The translations under genes and the position numbers were made by a program. This document shows positions 26,276-36,133 of a DNA stretch of 64,000 bases, piece by piece (position 1 is the stretch's first letter; each line of letters starts with the position of its first letter). Below the pieces are notes generated by a model that was not told the DNA's origin, ran no database searches, and worked only from the letters and a program-made list of their open reading frames with translations. Source of the stretch: Lewinellaceae bacterium (GTDB lineage Bacteria > Bacteroidota > Bacteroidia > Chitinophagales > Saprospiraceae); assembly GCA_020636405.1 (NCBI GenBank), contig JACJXW010000004.1, forward strand, positions 1 through 64,000. Direction: 5' to 3'.

Positions 26276-27373
26276 TCAATCCTCCCAATAATCCGGTTTT
26301 TCCAGGGTGCTGTTTGGCCGAAGCAAACAATCATAACATACGGCATTCCTTTCGCCATCGGCGAATGAGGACAAGCAATAGGGAGAGGGATAAAAGGCGT
26401 CTTCCGGACGTACGCGCAGGCGGAAAGTATCCTGAACAGTCGCGTAGAAGTAACCGAAAACATCCTCTTCCGGATTATCCGGATTCCTGATGTTGCCCCT
26501 TATCTTTCCGGGTGCAGGCTCGAAAAAACTGCCGGACCGCTCCACGAGTTGCCTGGCTTCGTCCCAATATTGGAAAGCGTTCTCACTTAATGACTGCTGG
26601 TAGACGGTGAGATAATATCCTTGAGAAAAACGATAGTCTTGTTCTGTTTCAAGCAGGAGGCTCCGGCTGATCAGGCCGCCGGCGCCGCTTTCGGAGCCAT
26701 TAAAAACTTTGACTTTGCCCAGGCTTACGGCTTCCTTGTTATAGCAGGTCTTCGGAAAAGCGGGGGAGTTGGGGGTGGTTTCAATAAAACGGTAACAACC
26801 TTCCATATCCCACTTCAAAAAAGAGTTTTGGCCGCTATTCGGTACCGACAGAGGGGTATTGATGTAAAATTGTAAGTAAGCGTTTTCCACGATATTCCCT
26901 GCCTCATTGATTTCTCCCCTGGTGGTGAGTTCAATATCGACGGAAACCGGACTAGGGACAGGCAATAGAGGTTCCAATTCCGATTCATACACTACACCCG
27001 CCCCGGTGACGGCTCGGATCTGGTAAGCCCGCCCTTCCTGCACCACAAACTCCGCCTGGCCGTCCTGTATTTCCAATTGAAACAAGCCCGGCCCGGAGGC
27101 GAGCAGATCAACGGAATTTCCATTTTCGTCCAGCAAACTGACCCTGGCCGATTCAACCGGCATGGGGTTGTCAAATCCACTGAACGGCGATATTTTGTGG
27201 ATGCTTACCGAAACAACGGAAGGCGTTCCTCTGATCAGTTTCCCCTGAATGGCAAGGTTCTCTAATTGATTTTCTGAACCGTCAAAAGCAATTTCGTCAA
27301 GGCATCCGGATAGGAAGCCGCTGCATATTACACAGAAGGTTATAAGCGAAAAGATGCGGTTTATAGACATCAT
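26276..27373 (-). CDS. DUF4249 lipoprotein
   Basis: Lipoprotein of 365 residues; the signal peptide ends at a lipobox (FLSGCLDE, Cys24). The body is the DUF4249 family: LAIQGKLIRGTPSVVSVSIH, then ARVSLLDENGNSV and YQIRAVTGAG near the start, with a cysteine pair at the C-terminus (NAVCYDCLLRPN). The family occurs almost only next to TonB-dependent receptors in Bacteroidota and probably forms the surface partner of the receptor. Its ATG overlaps the receptor's stop (TGATG), so translation is coupled. Substrate unknown. Confidence 0.88.
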   Translation of the reverse strand: MMSINRIFSLITFCVICSGFLSGCLDEIAFDGSENQLENLAIQGKLIRGTPSVVSVSIHKISPFSGFDNPMPVESARVSLLDENGNSVDLLASGPGLFQLEIQDGQAEFVVQEGRAYQIRAVTGAGVVYESELEPLLPVPSPVSVDIELTTRGEINEAGNIVENAYLQFYINTPLSVPNSGQNSFLKWDMEGCYRFIETTPNSPAFPKTCYNKEAVSLGKVKVFNGSESGAGGLISRSLLLETEQDYRFSQGYYLTVYQQSLSENAFQYWDEARQLVERSGSFFEPAPGKIRGNIRNPDNPEEDVFGYFYATVQDTFRLRVRPEDAFYPSPYCLSSFADGERNAVCYDCLLRPNSTLEKPDYWED

Positions 27374-30096
27374 CAGATAATTTCAAAATTAAAGGTAAGG
27401 GCCGGGAAAACACTGCCCAGCACCGCCAACCGGTTAGCGGTAGGGCGCTGGAACGGCCTTTGAGTAAAAAATACGGAGAATGCGTTTCGCCTTCCATAAA
27501 CATTGTACAGGGAGAAGGTCCAGCTCGTTTTGAATTTTTTAGTACGGTCATGTCCCTGGCCCAGTGTATAAGCAATGTCCAGGCGATGGTAATCCGGAAT
27601 GCGCAATTGGTTTCTTTCTGCATAAACGGGAATGATCAGGCCGTTGTCCGCCTGATAGCGGCCAACCGGAGGTGTGGCCGGCCGGCCAGTGCTGTAGTTG
27701 AAATTCAGGGTAAATGTATTTCTTCGATTGGCCTGGAAGTTTAGCACCAGCGACAGATCGTGAGGTTTGTCGTAATTGCTGGGGTACCAATTCCCCCGGT
27801 TGATGCCCGTGACTTGCCGTTCGGCCCGGGATAAGGTATAACTTAGCCAGCCATGGATCGGGCCATCTTTTTTGCGGATACTCAACTCCATTCCATAAGC
27901 CCTCCCTTCCCCGCTGAGAAGCTCCGTTTCAATATGTTCATTTACCGTCAGGTTTGCAAAATCCTTATAGTCGAACAAATGATCTACAAACCGGAAGTAA
28001 GTTTCTAAAGAGGTCTCCCATCTGTTGTCCTCAAAGTTCCTGAAAAAGCCGATGGAAAAATTATGCGAACGCTGGGGCTCGATATGAAGAGAACTTAACA
28101 GCCACAGGCTGGTAGGCGTCGGCACATCGGCATTGGATACCTGGTTGATGAACTGGGAAGTACGCGCATAACCGGCTTTCAGGGAAGACTGTTTGTCAAA
28201 ACGATACCGTAAGGAAAGCCTTGGCTCCAGGCTCGAATAATCGGCAATGACTTGTCCGGAGGAATAATAAGTGGTGTCTGTTATTTGCTCCAGGTTGAGG
28301 CTCTGGCCATAATTGAAAACGGTTTTAGCGCCCAGGTATTGGTATAGTACAAAACGCAATCCCCCTGAAATGGTCAGAGCAGGGCTGGCTGCCCACTCCG
28401 CGTTCAGGAAAATTGCGGATTCCAGGCCCTTTTCTTTTTCCAGGCTTTTCTCTTCGACCGTCGATATTGCTCCGTCGGGGCGTATACTGCCGGGCTCCTG
28501 CAGATATAGGATGGAAGAAAAGCCCGCATCCAAATGCAGGGATTTTGCAGGCGAAAAAGTCAATTGTTCCCTGAATTTGACATAGCTGAGGCTGTTTTCC
28601 AGTAGGGAAGCATCCGTTCCATTCAGATTGGATTGTATGTTTTTGTACTGGCTTGTTGTAAAAGAGGTATTGGAAAACAGGCGGTTGGAAACGGTTTTCT
28701 GGTAGTCCAGCTGTGCCATCAGGGTCGTGTAATCGAAACCGAACTGCCGGTTGTATTCAAACTCGTCGTGGGAGAGATAACCCGATAGGGCGAGGGTGTT
28801 CTTTTCATTCAGGTGGTGCGTGTAACGAAAATTGGCGTCATAAAAAAAAGCGGAACTCTGCTGCACTTCCGGAACATTGATCAGGCCAAGGGCCCAATCC
28901 GAGTAGGTGGAACGGAAACCGGCAATGAAAGAACTCTTTTCCTTTACAATAGGGCCTTCCAGGGTAATGCGGCTCGAAATGGGCCCCAGGCCTCCTTTTG
29001 CCTGAAATTTTTTATTGTTGCCATCCTTCATTTTGACTTCCAGCACGGAAGCCAGGCGCCCGCCATATTGAGCCGGAATATTTCCTTTATAAAGGGTTAC
29101 TTCCCGAATCAGGTCCGACTGAAAGGTGCTGAAAAATCCCAATGCATGGGAAGAATTAAAAACAAAGCCTTCATCCAGCAAAAACAGGTTTTGGTCAACT
29201 TCTCCCCCCCGGACATTGATACCGGTGGCTCCTTCTCCGATCGTACTTACCCCGGGCTGCAGTAAAAGGCTTTTTATTAAATCGGCCTCCCCTAAAAAAG
29301 CAGGAAGCTTCTTGATCGCTTTAATGTCCAGGTGGGTGACACCAACCTGGACGTCCTTTATATTAGCATCGGGCGCTTGCGCTTCTACGATCACCTCCCC
29401 CAGGTTGATGGCCATTTTTTGCAGGCTGAAATCAATTTGACCACTGCCGAAAACCTGCAATACCTGAATCATCTCCTGATATCCGATATATTGAACGGAC
29501 AATTCTAGTTTGCCGATGGGCGCCTCTAATTCGAAATAGCCATTTTCATCGCTGGCAGTACCGATATTGAGCTCCCTGAAGAAAAGGGAAGCTCCTATGA
29601 CCGGCTCCCCACTTTGATCATCCAGTATTTGTCCTGTGATGGTAGCTTTTCCCGAGGGGTTCAATTGGCCAATTTCTCCCACAACCACCGGCTGGCGAAC
29701 GGAGGAGGTATCTGGTTCGACATAGATGGCTTCCTGGAGGGCTTGGTAGTAATCGGCAGTGTATACCTCATCCAGAATGCGGGCCGGTGCGACTACAATT
29801 ACGTAGTCTCTGTAAACCATAAAACCCAGGAAAGTGTCTTTGAGCAGGTTTTGCAATACCTTTTTCAAGGGTTCTTTTTCAAAGGAGCGGCTATATCTTT
29901 TCGCTGGAAGGCTTTCTTGTTCGAAATAAAAAAGAAGTTGGTAATCGGATTCCAGTTGTTCTAAAATAGCCGACAGGGGCTGGTTGTCAAAAGAGGCGGT
30001 AATTTCCAATTCGGCCAGCGACTGGCCCTTGATAAAAGACATCGGGCTCCATAGAAACAAAACTGCAAGCAACAGCCTTCCAAGGCATTGGTTCAT
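27373..30096 (-). CDS. TonB-dependent outer-membrane receptor with STN domain
   Basis: Protein of ~907 residues. I use the second in-frame ATG because it begins the signal peptide (MNQCLGRLLLAVLFLW). Domains in order: STN (secretin/TonB N-terminal; ITASFDNQPLSAILEQLESD), carboxypeptidase-regulatory-like beta-sandwich (TITGQILDDQSGEPVIGASL), TonB plug (VTHLDIKAIKKLPAFLGEAD ... INVRGGEVDQNLFLLDEG) and a 22-strand barrel. STN domains usually signal to a FecR anti-sigma factor, but no fecI/fecR pair is nearby. It imports an unknown ligand with the DUF4249 protein and the MG2/plug protein encoded downstream. Confidence 0.92.
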   Translation of the reverse strand: MNQCLGRLLLAVLFLWSPMSFIKGQSLAELEITASFDNQPLSAILEQLESDYQLLFYFEQESLPAKRYSRSFEKEPLKKVLQNLLKDTFLGFMVYRDYVIVVAPARILDEVYTADYYQALQEAIYVEPDTSSVRQPVVVGEIGQLNPSGKATITGQILDDQSGEPVIGASLFFRELNIGTASDENGYFELEAPIGKLELSVQYIGYQEMIQVLQVFGSGQIDFSLQKMAINLGEVIVEAQAPDANIKDVQVGVTHLDIKAIKKLPAFLGEADLIKSLLLQPGVSTIGEGATGINVRGGEVDQNLFLLDEGFVFNSSHALGFFSTFQSDLIREVTLYKGNIPAQYGGRLASVLEVKMKDGNNKKFQAKGGLGPISSRITLEGPIVKEKSSFIAGFRSTYSDWALGLINVPEVQQSSAFFYDANFRYTHHLNEKNTLALSGYLSHDEFEYNRQFGFDYTTLMAQLDYQKTVSNRLFSNTSFTTSQYKNIQSNLNGTDASLLENSLSYVKFREQLTFSPAKSLHLDAGFSSILYLQEPGSIRPDGAISTVEEKSLEKEKGLESAIFLNAEWAASPALTISGGLRFVLYQYLGAKTVFNYGQSLNLEQITDTTYYSSGQVIADYSSLEPRLSLRYRFDKQSSLKAGYARTSQFINQVSNADVPTPTSLWLLSSLHIEPQRSHNFSIGFFRNFEDNRWETSLETYFRFVDHLFDYKDFANLTVNEHIETELLSGEGRAYGMELSIRKKDGPIHGWLSYTLSRAERQVTGINRGNWYPSNYDKPHDLSLVLNFQANRRNTFTLNFNYSTGRPATPPVGRYQADNGLIIPVYAERNQLRIPDYHRLDIAYTLGQGHDRTKKFKTSWTFSLYNVYGRRNAFSVFFTQRPFQRPTANRLAVLGSVFPALTFNFEII

Positions 30097-30297
30097 GAAA
30101 AATGATTTAGGACAAATGCTAAACTTCATCTACGACAGCTATCATTACAAATACTTTACCCAGGCTGCAGGAATCTCTTGAGCATCCCTTTCAATCTGTT
30201 TGAAAATGGCCCCGAAACGAGTCAGGATCGAGCTCTTTGAGCAGAAATTTCAAACTTATCTTTCGCCGGCCCGTAAATGAAGTTATAAAAAAATAAC

Positions 30298-30630
30298 ATG
30301 AGCAACGGAAAATACAATATCCCCGTCAACCTCTTCCCGTTCGGGTTTGCTGATGAGGTAGCCAATTGGCAGCATTTCAACAGTGAATTGATCGGCCGGT
30401 GTATGGAAGCCATATCCGAAAATTTCGAGGCTACCGACGGCCTCAACCGGAATGTGACGTCCCACGCCCTGAGGAAGATAATTGAAGGCCACCTTGGCGA
30501 AGAGGTCAGCAATGGAGCCTTCATCGCGGCGATGGTTACTGCCGGATATCGGTATGAAAGGGTGAAATGCACGCCCAATTGTTATTTTAATGTGTCTCTA
30601 AAGGCAACTGGAGGGAAGGGGGAACAATAA
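30298..30630 (+). CDS. Small conserved-looking hypothetical protein
   Basis: Protein of 110 residues starting MSNGKYNIPVNLFPFGFADE. It is helical in the middle (AMEAISENF-type, NVTSHALRKIIEGHLGEEV) with a hydrophobic AAFIAAMVTAGY-like stretch and a Cys pair near the end (VKCTPNCYFNV). It has neither signal peptide nor membrane segment. Stand-alone gene between the receptor operon (divergent) and the GMC operon (convergent, 3 bp). The reading frame and codon use look real, but I know no family. Confidence 0.6.
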   Translation: MSNGKYNIPVNLFPFGFADEVANWQHFNSELIGRCMEAISENFEATDGLNRNVTSHALRKIIEGHLGEEVSNGAFIAAMVTAGYRYERVKCTPNCYFNVSLKATGGKGEQ

Positions 30631-30633
30631 AAC

Positions 30634-32346
30634 TCAAAGTACTCCCTCATTCACCTGCCGATGGGCATAGTCCACCGCCCTTGCTGTGAGCGCCATATAG
30701 GTGATGCTCGGATTCTGCGTTCCGGAACTCGTCATGCACGCCCCATCCGTTACAAACACATTGGGTACCTCGTGCAGCTGGTTCCACTGGTTGAGCACGC
30801 TGGTTTTCGGGTCTCTGCCCATGCGGGCGGTACCCATTTCGTGGATGCAGGCGCCGGGAGCAGTGGCGTTATTATAAAAAGTGATGTCTTTACATCCGGC
30901 GGCCTCCAGCATCTCTACGGCGCACTGTACGCCGTCCTCGCGGAGCTTCATCTCGTTGTCGCGGAGTTTGGCGTCGAAGGTGATGGCCGGCATACCCCAT
31001 TTGTCCCGTTTTTCGAAATTGAGGAACATCCTGTTCTCGTGGTAGGGCAGCATCTCACCGAAGCAGGTCATGCCAATTTGATAGGGGCCGGGCTTGAAAA
31101 TGTGTTCTTTCAGATCGGCTCCGAGCACGCCTTCGGGGATGTTCATACCTCGATTTGCACCGCCCTGGTAACCGAACCCCCGGACATAGTCCGTCCGCCG
31201 GCTGGCCTCGTCGATGTTCCGGAATCGCGGGATGTAGAAACCCGCCGGCTTGCGCCCCTGGTAGTATGTATCCTCGAATCCGGGCAGGGTGCCGGAAGCC
31301 CCCATGCCGTAGTGGTGGTCCATCATATTGTGGCCCAGCTCGCCGCTGCTGTTGCCCAGTCCGTCCGGGAATGTTTCCGAGCGGCTGTTGAGCAGAATGG
31401 CCGTGGTGCCTACCGTGCTGGCGTTGCAGAAGAGGATACGGGCAAAGAACTCGAGTTCTTCTCCCGTTTCGGCGTCTTTTATGCGCACACCGGTGGCTTT
31501 GCCCAGTTTGGGGTCGAAAACGATCTCACTCACTACGCTGTTTGGCCGCAGGCTCAGGTTGCCGGTGCTTTCCGCAACGGGCAGGGTGGCGGACAGGCTG
31601 CTGAAATAGCCCCCGTAAGGGCAGCCCCGCACACACCGGTTCCGGCTTTGGCACTGGCCTCGCGTCCCTTTGTGTACTTCGGGGTCGTACTGAGTCAGGT
31701 TGGCAATCCTGCCGGGAGTGACCACCCGGCCGGGATATACCTTAGCCACAGCTTCCCGCATGTGTTGCTCCGCGCAGTTGAGCGGGAAAGGAGGCAGGAA
31801 ATTGCCATCCGGCACCTGTTTGAGGCCCTCTTTCTGGCCGCTGACACCAACGAAGGTTTCCACATAATCGTACCAGGGAGCAATATCCTTGTAGCGGATC
31901 GGCCAATCCACTCCGATACCTTCTTTCAGGTTGGCCTCGAAATCGATATCGCTCCAGCGGTAGCAGTGCCTGCCCCACATAATGGACCGGCCGCCCACAT
32001 GGTGGCCCCGAATCCAGTCGAAGCGTTCAACTTCATCGTAAGGATATTCGTCATCCTTGTTGATCAGGTGCTTATGGTCTTCTCTGACCCACCAGGACAG
32101 GCGGTCCTGTTTAAAGTAGTGCTTGGCGATTTCCTCTGTTGTCACCATATTCTGGTTGGGCAACTCCCAGGGGTCCAGCATAGCGGTCGGGTATTCGCCA
32201 TGCTGAATTAGCCGCCCTCTTTCGAGCACCAGCGTTTTGTAACCTTTCAGGCATAGTTCCATCGCTGCAAAGCCGCCGCTGATACCCGAGCCTATGACTA
32301 TGGCATCATAGGTGCGTTCGTTCTTTCCTTTCGTATTGAATTTCAT
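30634..32346 (-). CDS. GMC-family oxidoreductase (gluconate 2-dehydrogenase-type large subunit)
   Basis: Flavoprotein of 570 residues. The FAD-binding Rossmann motif is at the start (AIVIGSGISGGFAAMELCLK, Glu in VLERG), the substrate domain in the middle, and the C-terminal GMC block is seen in GACIHEMGTARMGRDPKTSV and FVTDGACMTSSGTQNPSITY with the active-site His and Asn. Such enzymes oxidise alcohols or sugars and pass electrons to a membrane acceptor. Its ATG overlaps the stop of the small-subunit gene (ATGA), so the two are made together. No cytochrome subunit follows. The substrate cannot be told. Confidence 0.9.
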   Translation of the reverse strand: MKFNTKGKNERTYDAIVIGSGISGGFAAMELCLKGYKTLVLERGRLIQHGEYPTAMLDPWELPNQNMVTTEEIAKHYFKQDRLSWWVREDHKHLINKDDEYPYDEVERFDWIRGHHVGGRSIMWGRHCYRWSDIDFEANLKEGIGVDWPIRYKDIAPWYDYVETFVGVSGQKEGLKQVPDGNFLPPFPLNCAEQHMREAVAKVYPGRVVTPGRIANLTQYDPEVHKGTRGQCQSRNRCVRGCPYGGYFSSLSATLPVAESTGNLSLRPNSVVSEIVFDPKLGKATGVRIKDAETGEELEFFARILFCNASTVGTTAILLNSRSETFPDGLGNSSGELGHNMMDHHYGMGASGTLPGFEDTYYQGRKPAGFYIPRFRNIDEASRRTDYVRGFGYQGGANRGMNIPEGVLGADLKEHIFKPGPYQIGMTCFGEMLPYHENRMFLNFEKRDKWGMPAITFDAKLRDNEMKLREDGVQCAVEMLEAAGCKDITFYNNATAPGACIHEMGTARMGRDPKTSVLNQWNQLHEVPNVFVTDGACMTSSGTQNPSITYMALTARAVDYAHRQVNEGVL

Positions 32347-32921
32347 AGGGCCCAGGCTTTACCCCCCGCTTCTTCCACAGTGATACAGGCCTTGTATGCT
32401 CCGGGAACAGGCAGGTAAGTCAGATAATTGGTTGCTATTTCCTTGGTGGACAGGTAGTAGGCTATGGTTTGCTGTTTCAAGTCAAGGAAGGCTCTTCGGG
32501 CTTCTTCCCACCGGGCGTCCTTCGAACCATCCAATTCTTGCAACAGGCTTAGTTGGCGGCCACTTTCCAGGTTTAATATCCCCTGGCCTTCCGTTGCGTT
32601 GTTCAGATAATCGGAGAGGGCGTCAAAACCTTTCTTGAAGTTCGACTTATCCGTTTCCTTATATACGGCGCCAACCATGCTATCGATCGTATAATCCACT
32701 CCGACATCGGTGGCGGAAGGGCTATCCGTTTTGGGTAAGATCAGGCCGACAAGGCAGGTAACCAGGGCAAATTCTTCCGGGCTGAAAAATAGCAGCCGGC
32801 CCGTTTCTGCACTTTCAGTGGATGCGGTATTACATCCGGAAAGGATCGTGCCCCATAAAGGAGCACTGACGGCGGCGCCAGTGAGGAGGGCCGTGTATTT
32901 TAAAACTTCTCTTCGTTCCAT
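32343..32921 (-). CDS. Gluconate 2-dehydrogenase subunit 3-family protein
   Basis: Protein of 192 residues from the ATG starting MERREVLKYTALLTGAAVSA. The N-terminus is a hydrophobic leader with a lipobox-like LSGC, preceded by a pair of arginines but not a full Tat motif. The rest (FFSPEEFALVTCLVGLILPK, TDVGVDYTIDSMV) is the family's helical bundle. These small subunits escort and support GMC flavoprotein dehydrogenases; the partner overlaps downstream. A seven-residue longer start is possible but would not extend the leader usefully. Confidence 0.85.
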   Translation of the reverse strand: MERREVLKYTALLTGAAVSAPLWGTILSGCNTASTESAETGRLLFFSPEEFALVTCLVGLILPKTDSPSATDVGVDYTIDSMVGAVYKETDKSNFKKGFDALSDYLNNATEGQGILNLESGRQLSLLQELDGSKDARWEEARRAFLDLKQQTIAYYLSTKEIATNYLTYLPVPGAYKACITVEEAGGKAWAL

Positions 32922-33090
32922 AAAACTGGATTGAGGAACCAAGATAATATATTTCGATGATCTTCAAATTCCTAGGTTTGTCTTTCTTTCCAGGATTATG
33001 GCGAGAAAACGACAAAGCCCCGGATTGGTACTCCAGGGCCCGTCAGTTTTTATGTGATCCCGTGTAAGGTTATCTTATCGTCAGGGGGGC

Positions 33091-33480
33091 CTACCAAATG
33101 GAGGTTGGAATAATGTCGGAGCTCAATTCCCGGAATGCTTCCTTTTTGATCATATTGAGCCGGCGGCGGGCTTCTTCCATCCCTTCCGAGAACAAAGCGA
33201 CCTGGCTCAGGCCGTGATCGGCAGTCGTACTATTGGAGTTCTGGCCATCCAGGGATCGCAGGGCCTTTTGCAGGCCGGGTAGTGTTTCCTGCCGGAAAGC
33301 GGCCAGGCGGCAGATCAGGCTATCGATCTTTTCCTGTTTGCTTTTACCCGATAGCTGGGCCTTGCGCAGTATTCTATGAAAGAACCGGCTTTCTTCCTGG
33401 TAGAGAGACAGTTCGTCTCGCAAGCTGCTCAATAGTTGCCTCTCGTTGATGGGATTGTACGTGGTGGTTAGGGACGTCAT
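33091..33480 (-). CDS. Helical hypothetical protein
   Basis: Protein of 129 residues, almost all helical with heptad-like spacing (LLSSLRDELSLYQEESRFFH, SLICRLAAFRQETLPGLQKA). There is a polar loop (NSNSTTADHG) between two helical arms and no signal peptide or membrane span. It stands alone; the neighbours are the dehydrogenase pair (same strand, 169 bp away). Probably a cytosolic helical-bundle protein; function not recognised. Confidence 0.55.
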   Translation of the reverse strand: MTSLTTTYNPINERQLLSSLRDELSLYQEESRFFHRILRKAQLSGKSKQEKIDSLICRLAAFRQETLPGLQKALRSLDGQNSNSTTADHGLSQVALFSEGMEEARRRLNMIKKEAFRELSSDIIPTSIW

Positions 33481-33976
33481 TTTGGTTGCTTTTTGTTGAT
33501 TGTTTGTCTATAAAAAAATACTGTTTGAGCCGTGTCTGCCGATTGCAACTTCCGTGGGAAGCATATTCCGTTGCCACGCTGCAAGCACCTCTCCGGGGAG
33601 GCCGCATAACGGATAGGCGCCGGATAATAGCGGCACAGCGTGGTGGGCTTAGATACCGGAAAGGGACCTTTCCGGCCTCAAATTCCAGGCCCCATCATGA
33701 ATAAACCGTTTAGTAGCTCCAATAAACGCGGATATTGCGTAATGCTCTCAATTTCCCGTTAGTGTCGGTTGCAAGGGTGGAAAAGAAAAAAGATTTAGGC
33801 CGATTGTGAGATTAGAGGTTTACCAACTGCTGTACAAAATAAATCTTTTTTCCCCCATTTTCAATACCCTAACAAATTCTTAACAAACTGATCATGCTAA
33901 CTCACTGGTCATTGTGAATATGCATTCAGTATATATAAATTTAGGAAGAGCACACCACCCGGAACAATGATAATTA
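33481..33976. other. Gene-free stretch with hairpin
   Basis: No gene is credible here. A perfect inverted repeat CCGGAAAGG-GA-CCTTTCCGG lies at 33656-33675, and CCACGCTG / CAGCGTGG arms face each other at ~33575 and ~33637. The right half (33780-33970) is AT-rich. Confidence 0.45.
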
Positions 33977-35380
33977 TCACTCCAAAGCCTCGACCGCCCA
34001 TAATTCCTTCACTGCCGGCCCCCAGCATTGCACCCGGCGCAGGCCCGGTATTTTCGGGCGGCAACTTTCAAGGAGGCTGCTCCCGAAATATTCATAACTG
34101 CAGCGGTAGTTGTCCATGTAGAGGATCTGCCCGCCGGTGAGGTCGGCCAGGCAGCCGTATTCGGCGAAAGCATCGGTATTCTCGGTGCTGGTACCGAGAA
34201 AGGTCAGAATATTGACGGTAATATTGCGGCGCGCCATCTCTTCGGCCCAGTCGCAGACATCTTCACCGCCCATCCGGCAGATGTTGGCTCCGTCGCTGAT
34301 GAGGAAGATCGCCTTGCGGGTACTGTCGACATCGAGGAAGAGCTCCGGGGAGTATTTCAGCCTTTCCAGTAGCGGGGTAGTCCCGTTGGGTACCAGAAAG
34401 CGGAGCCGGTAGCGCATATCATATCGGCTGAGCCGGCCCACGGGTTCCCAGGCAACGGGCTCTGTACCGCAATCGCCGTCGATGGTAGCCAGCCCCAGTT
34501 TGGTGTGCAGCGGCAGGCTGTCGAGCACCAGCAGGGCCGTTTCCTGCATGACGTCGAAGCGGGTAGTGCCCATGCAGGGTACGTTCTCCATGACCATGGA
34601 GCCGGATATATCGAGCAGCAGGAGCAACTCGTCGTATTCAGCGAACTGCAGGGCCCTGTCGCTGTTTCCCGGCAGGTTTCTGCCCTCGGCAAGGATACTG
34701 GTATCCCGGTTGTCGAAGAAGTCTTCCAGCTCCTCCATCCCAAGCGTGTCCCGGATGAGGAAGTAGTTGTACAGGGCGGCGCTGTTTCCGGGGTCGTAGG
34801 TGAGGGCCCGGTCGAAGAAGTCCAGCGCGCGCAACAGGTCGCGTTTATGGACGTGGTAGTGCATGCCAAGGGTATCCTGGGCATGGCTGCCGCCGCCCTG
34901 GTTGAGCAGCATGGCATATCCCAGGGCATTGTTGTAGATGCTCAGCATTTTGGGCTCGCCGATCGCACGCTGCAGTTCGATGCTTTCCTTGATCGGGCTT
35001 ATGGCATCGCCGTAGCGCCCGTCGTACATCAGGATCATTCCCCGGAAGAATTGTTGGTAGGCGAGTTTCTGGTTGTATTCCGGGTCCTTTATGGTGAGCA
35101 GCCGCCCACACCGCTCCAATAGGCTTAGGCCTTCGGTAGCGTGGCCCACCCGGCTGAGGGCAACGGCGAGGGAAAGCCCGAAATTGTAATTGCCGGGAAG
35201 GAGGCTGTAGGCGCGCTCAAAGTTGCTGACCGCCCGTTGGTAATGGCCTTCGCCGTAGAGTAACATGCCCTTGTAATGTGCCTTAAATGCCGCCTTTTGC
35301 CCTCCGAATGGTGAGAAAGACAGGAAGGCCAGAGCGAATAACAATGCCCATGGGAAAACTGCTGCTATTGGTCGGTTCAT
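33977..35380 (-). CDS. TPR and von Willebrand A domain protein
   Basis: Protein of 467 residues from the ATG with the signal-anchor MNRPIAAVFPWALLFALAFL; a start 17 codons earlier is possible. Residues ~30-200 are TPR repeats (HYKGMLLYGEGHYQRAVSNF, RALDFFDRALTYDPGNSAAL). Residues ~245-430 are a VWA domain with the metal-binding D-x-S-x-S (LLLLDISGSMV) and the later Asp in FLISDGAN. VWA proteins of this type bind partners through a metal. The stop lies at the far end of a two-gene operon with the OmpA-like gene (54 bp apart), which suggests a cell-envelope function. Confidence 0.82.
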   Translation of the reverse strand: MNRPIAAVFPWALLFALAFLSFSPFGGQKAAFKAHYKGMLLYGEGHYQRAVSNFERAYSLLPGNYNFGLSLAVALSRVGHATEGLSLLERCGRLLTIKDPEYNQKLAYQQFFRGMILMYDGRYGDAISPIKESIELQRAIGEPKMLSIYNNALGYAMLLNQGGGSHAQDTLGMHYHVHKRDLLRALDFFDRALTYDPGNSAALYNYFLIRDTLGMEELEDFFDNRDTSILAEGRNLPGNSDRALQFAEYDELLLLLDISGSMVMENVPCMGTTRFDVMQETALLVLDSLPLHTKLGLATIDGDCGTEPVAWEPVGRLSRYDMRYRLRFLVPNGTTPLLERLKYSPELFLDVDSTRKAIFLISDGANICRMGGEDVCDWAEEMARRNITVNILTFLGTSTENTDAFAEYGCLADLTGGQILYMDNYRCSYEYFGSSLLESCRPKIPGLRRVQCWGPAVKELWAVEALE

Positions 35381-35434
35381 GTACTCATTTTCAAACAGGC
35401 GCAAGATGGGAAGGGCTGAGGAGAAAAGCAAACA

Positions 35435-35845
35435 CTAAGTCGCTATGGGCTTCAAAATGATATCCACGCGCCGGTTCTTCAACTTGCCTTCCCAGGTCGA
35501 ATTGTCATACACCGGGTTCAGCTCACCAAAGTCTTCAATGGATATCTGCTCGGGCAGGACGCCGTTGTCCATCAGCTTGCGTATGGCGGCTTCGCTGCGG
35601 TTGCGGGAAAGCCAGGCATTGTACTCCTTGCTGCCAATATCGTCCGTATGGCTGTGGACGCTGATCTCGTAGTCTTCGAGTTCAGGGAACTGCCGGAGCC
35701 ATTGCTGGAGCTCCTGCGCCTGTTGTCCGTCAATGTAATGACTGCCACCTCCGAAGTAAATGCTGAATATGTGGTAAGGCGCTTCTTCCTGAGCGGAAAG
35801 CGGGAGCAGAGCAAGGGTGAGCAGAATGGCCAGTATGGGCTTCAT
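35435..35845 (-). CDS. OmpA C-terminal-like protein
   Basis: Periplasmic protein of 136 residues from the ATG with the signal peptide MKPILAILLTLALLPLSAQ. The rest is one OmpA-type peptidoglycan-binding domain: IYFGGGSHYID, then ISVHSHTDDIGSKEYNAWLS followed by NRSEAAIRKLMDNG and the terminal NRRVDI. Asp and Arg residues that hold diaminopimelate are present. There is no barrel and no lipobox. It precedes the TPR-VWA gene on the same strand. Confidence 0.88.
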   Translation of the reverse strand: MKPILAILLTLALLPLSAQEEAPYHIFSIYFGGGSHYIDGQQAQELQQWLRQFPELEDYEISVHSHTDDIGSKEYNAWLSRNRSEAAIRKLMDNGVLPEQISIEDFGELNPVYDNSTWEGKLKNRRVDIILKPIAT

Positions 35846-36133
35846 GGCGGGTGATTTTATCAGTTCATGTTTGGAGGCCACTTTTGGAGATTAAAAGTGG
35901 CCCCCAAACATGCTCAATAGGGTTGACCAAAAGGCTAATCTATAATAGAATGATCTTCAGTTGGAAATTGTTCTATGCCGGTCTACCGGAGTGCTTGGTT
36001 ACATTAGGTTTTAGGGATCAGGGTTTTAGGTTTTGGGGGGCAGGCATTACAGGCATACGCCTACCGCCTCCAAATGTCAAGGTTCGGCCTCTAAAAACAT
36101 TTCACTCCGACTCCCGACTCCCGAATCAACGAA

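Noticed and set aside
27373..30096. FecA-type receptor with its own ECF sigma system at 58492-59688
   Set aside because: The sigma/anti-sigma pair is 28 kb away, its anti-sigma lacks a FecR domain, and it is operonic with a DUF4097 protein.
30661..32211. 516-codon open frame antisense to the GMC oxidoreductase
   Set aside because: The opposite strand encodes an unmistakable GMC enzyme with all motifs; the antisense protein has no family features and results from codon bias.
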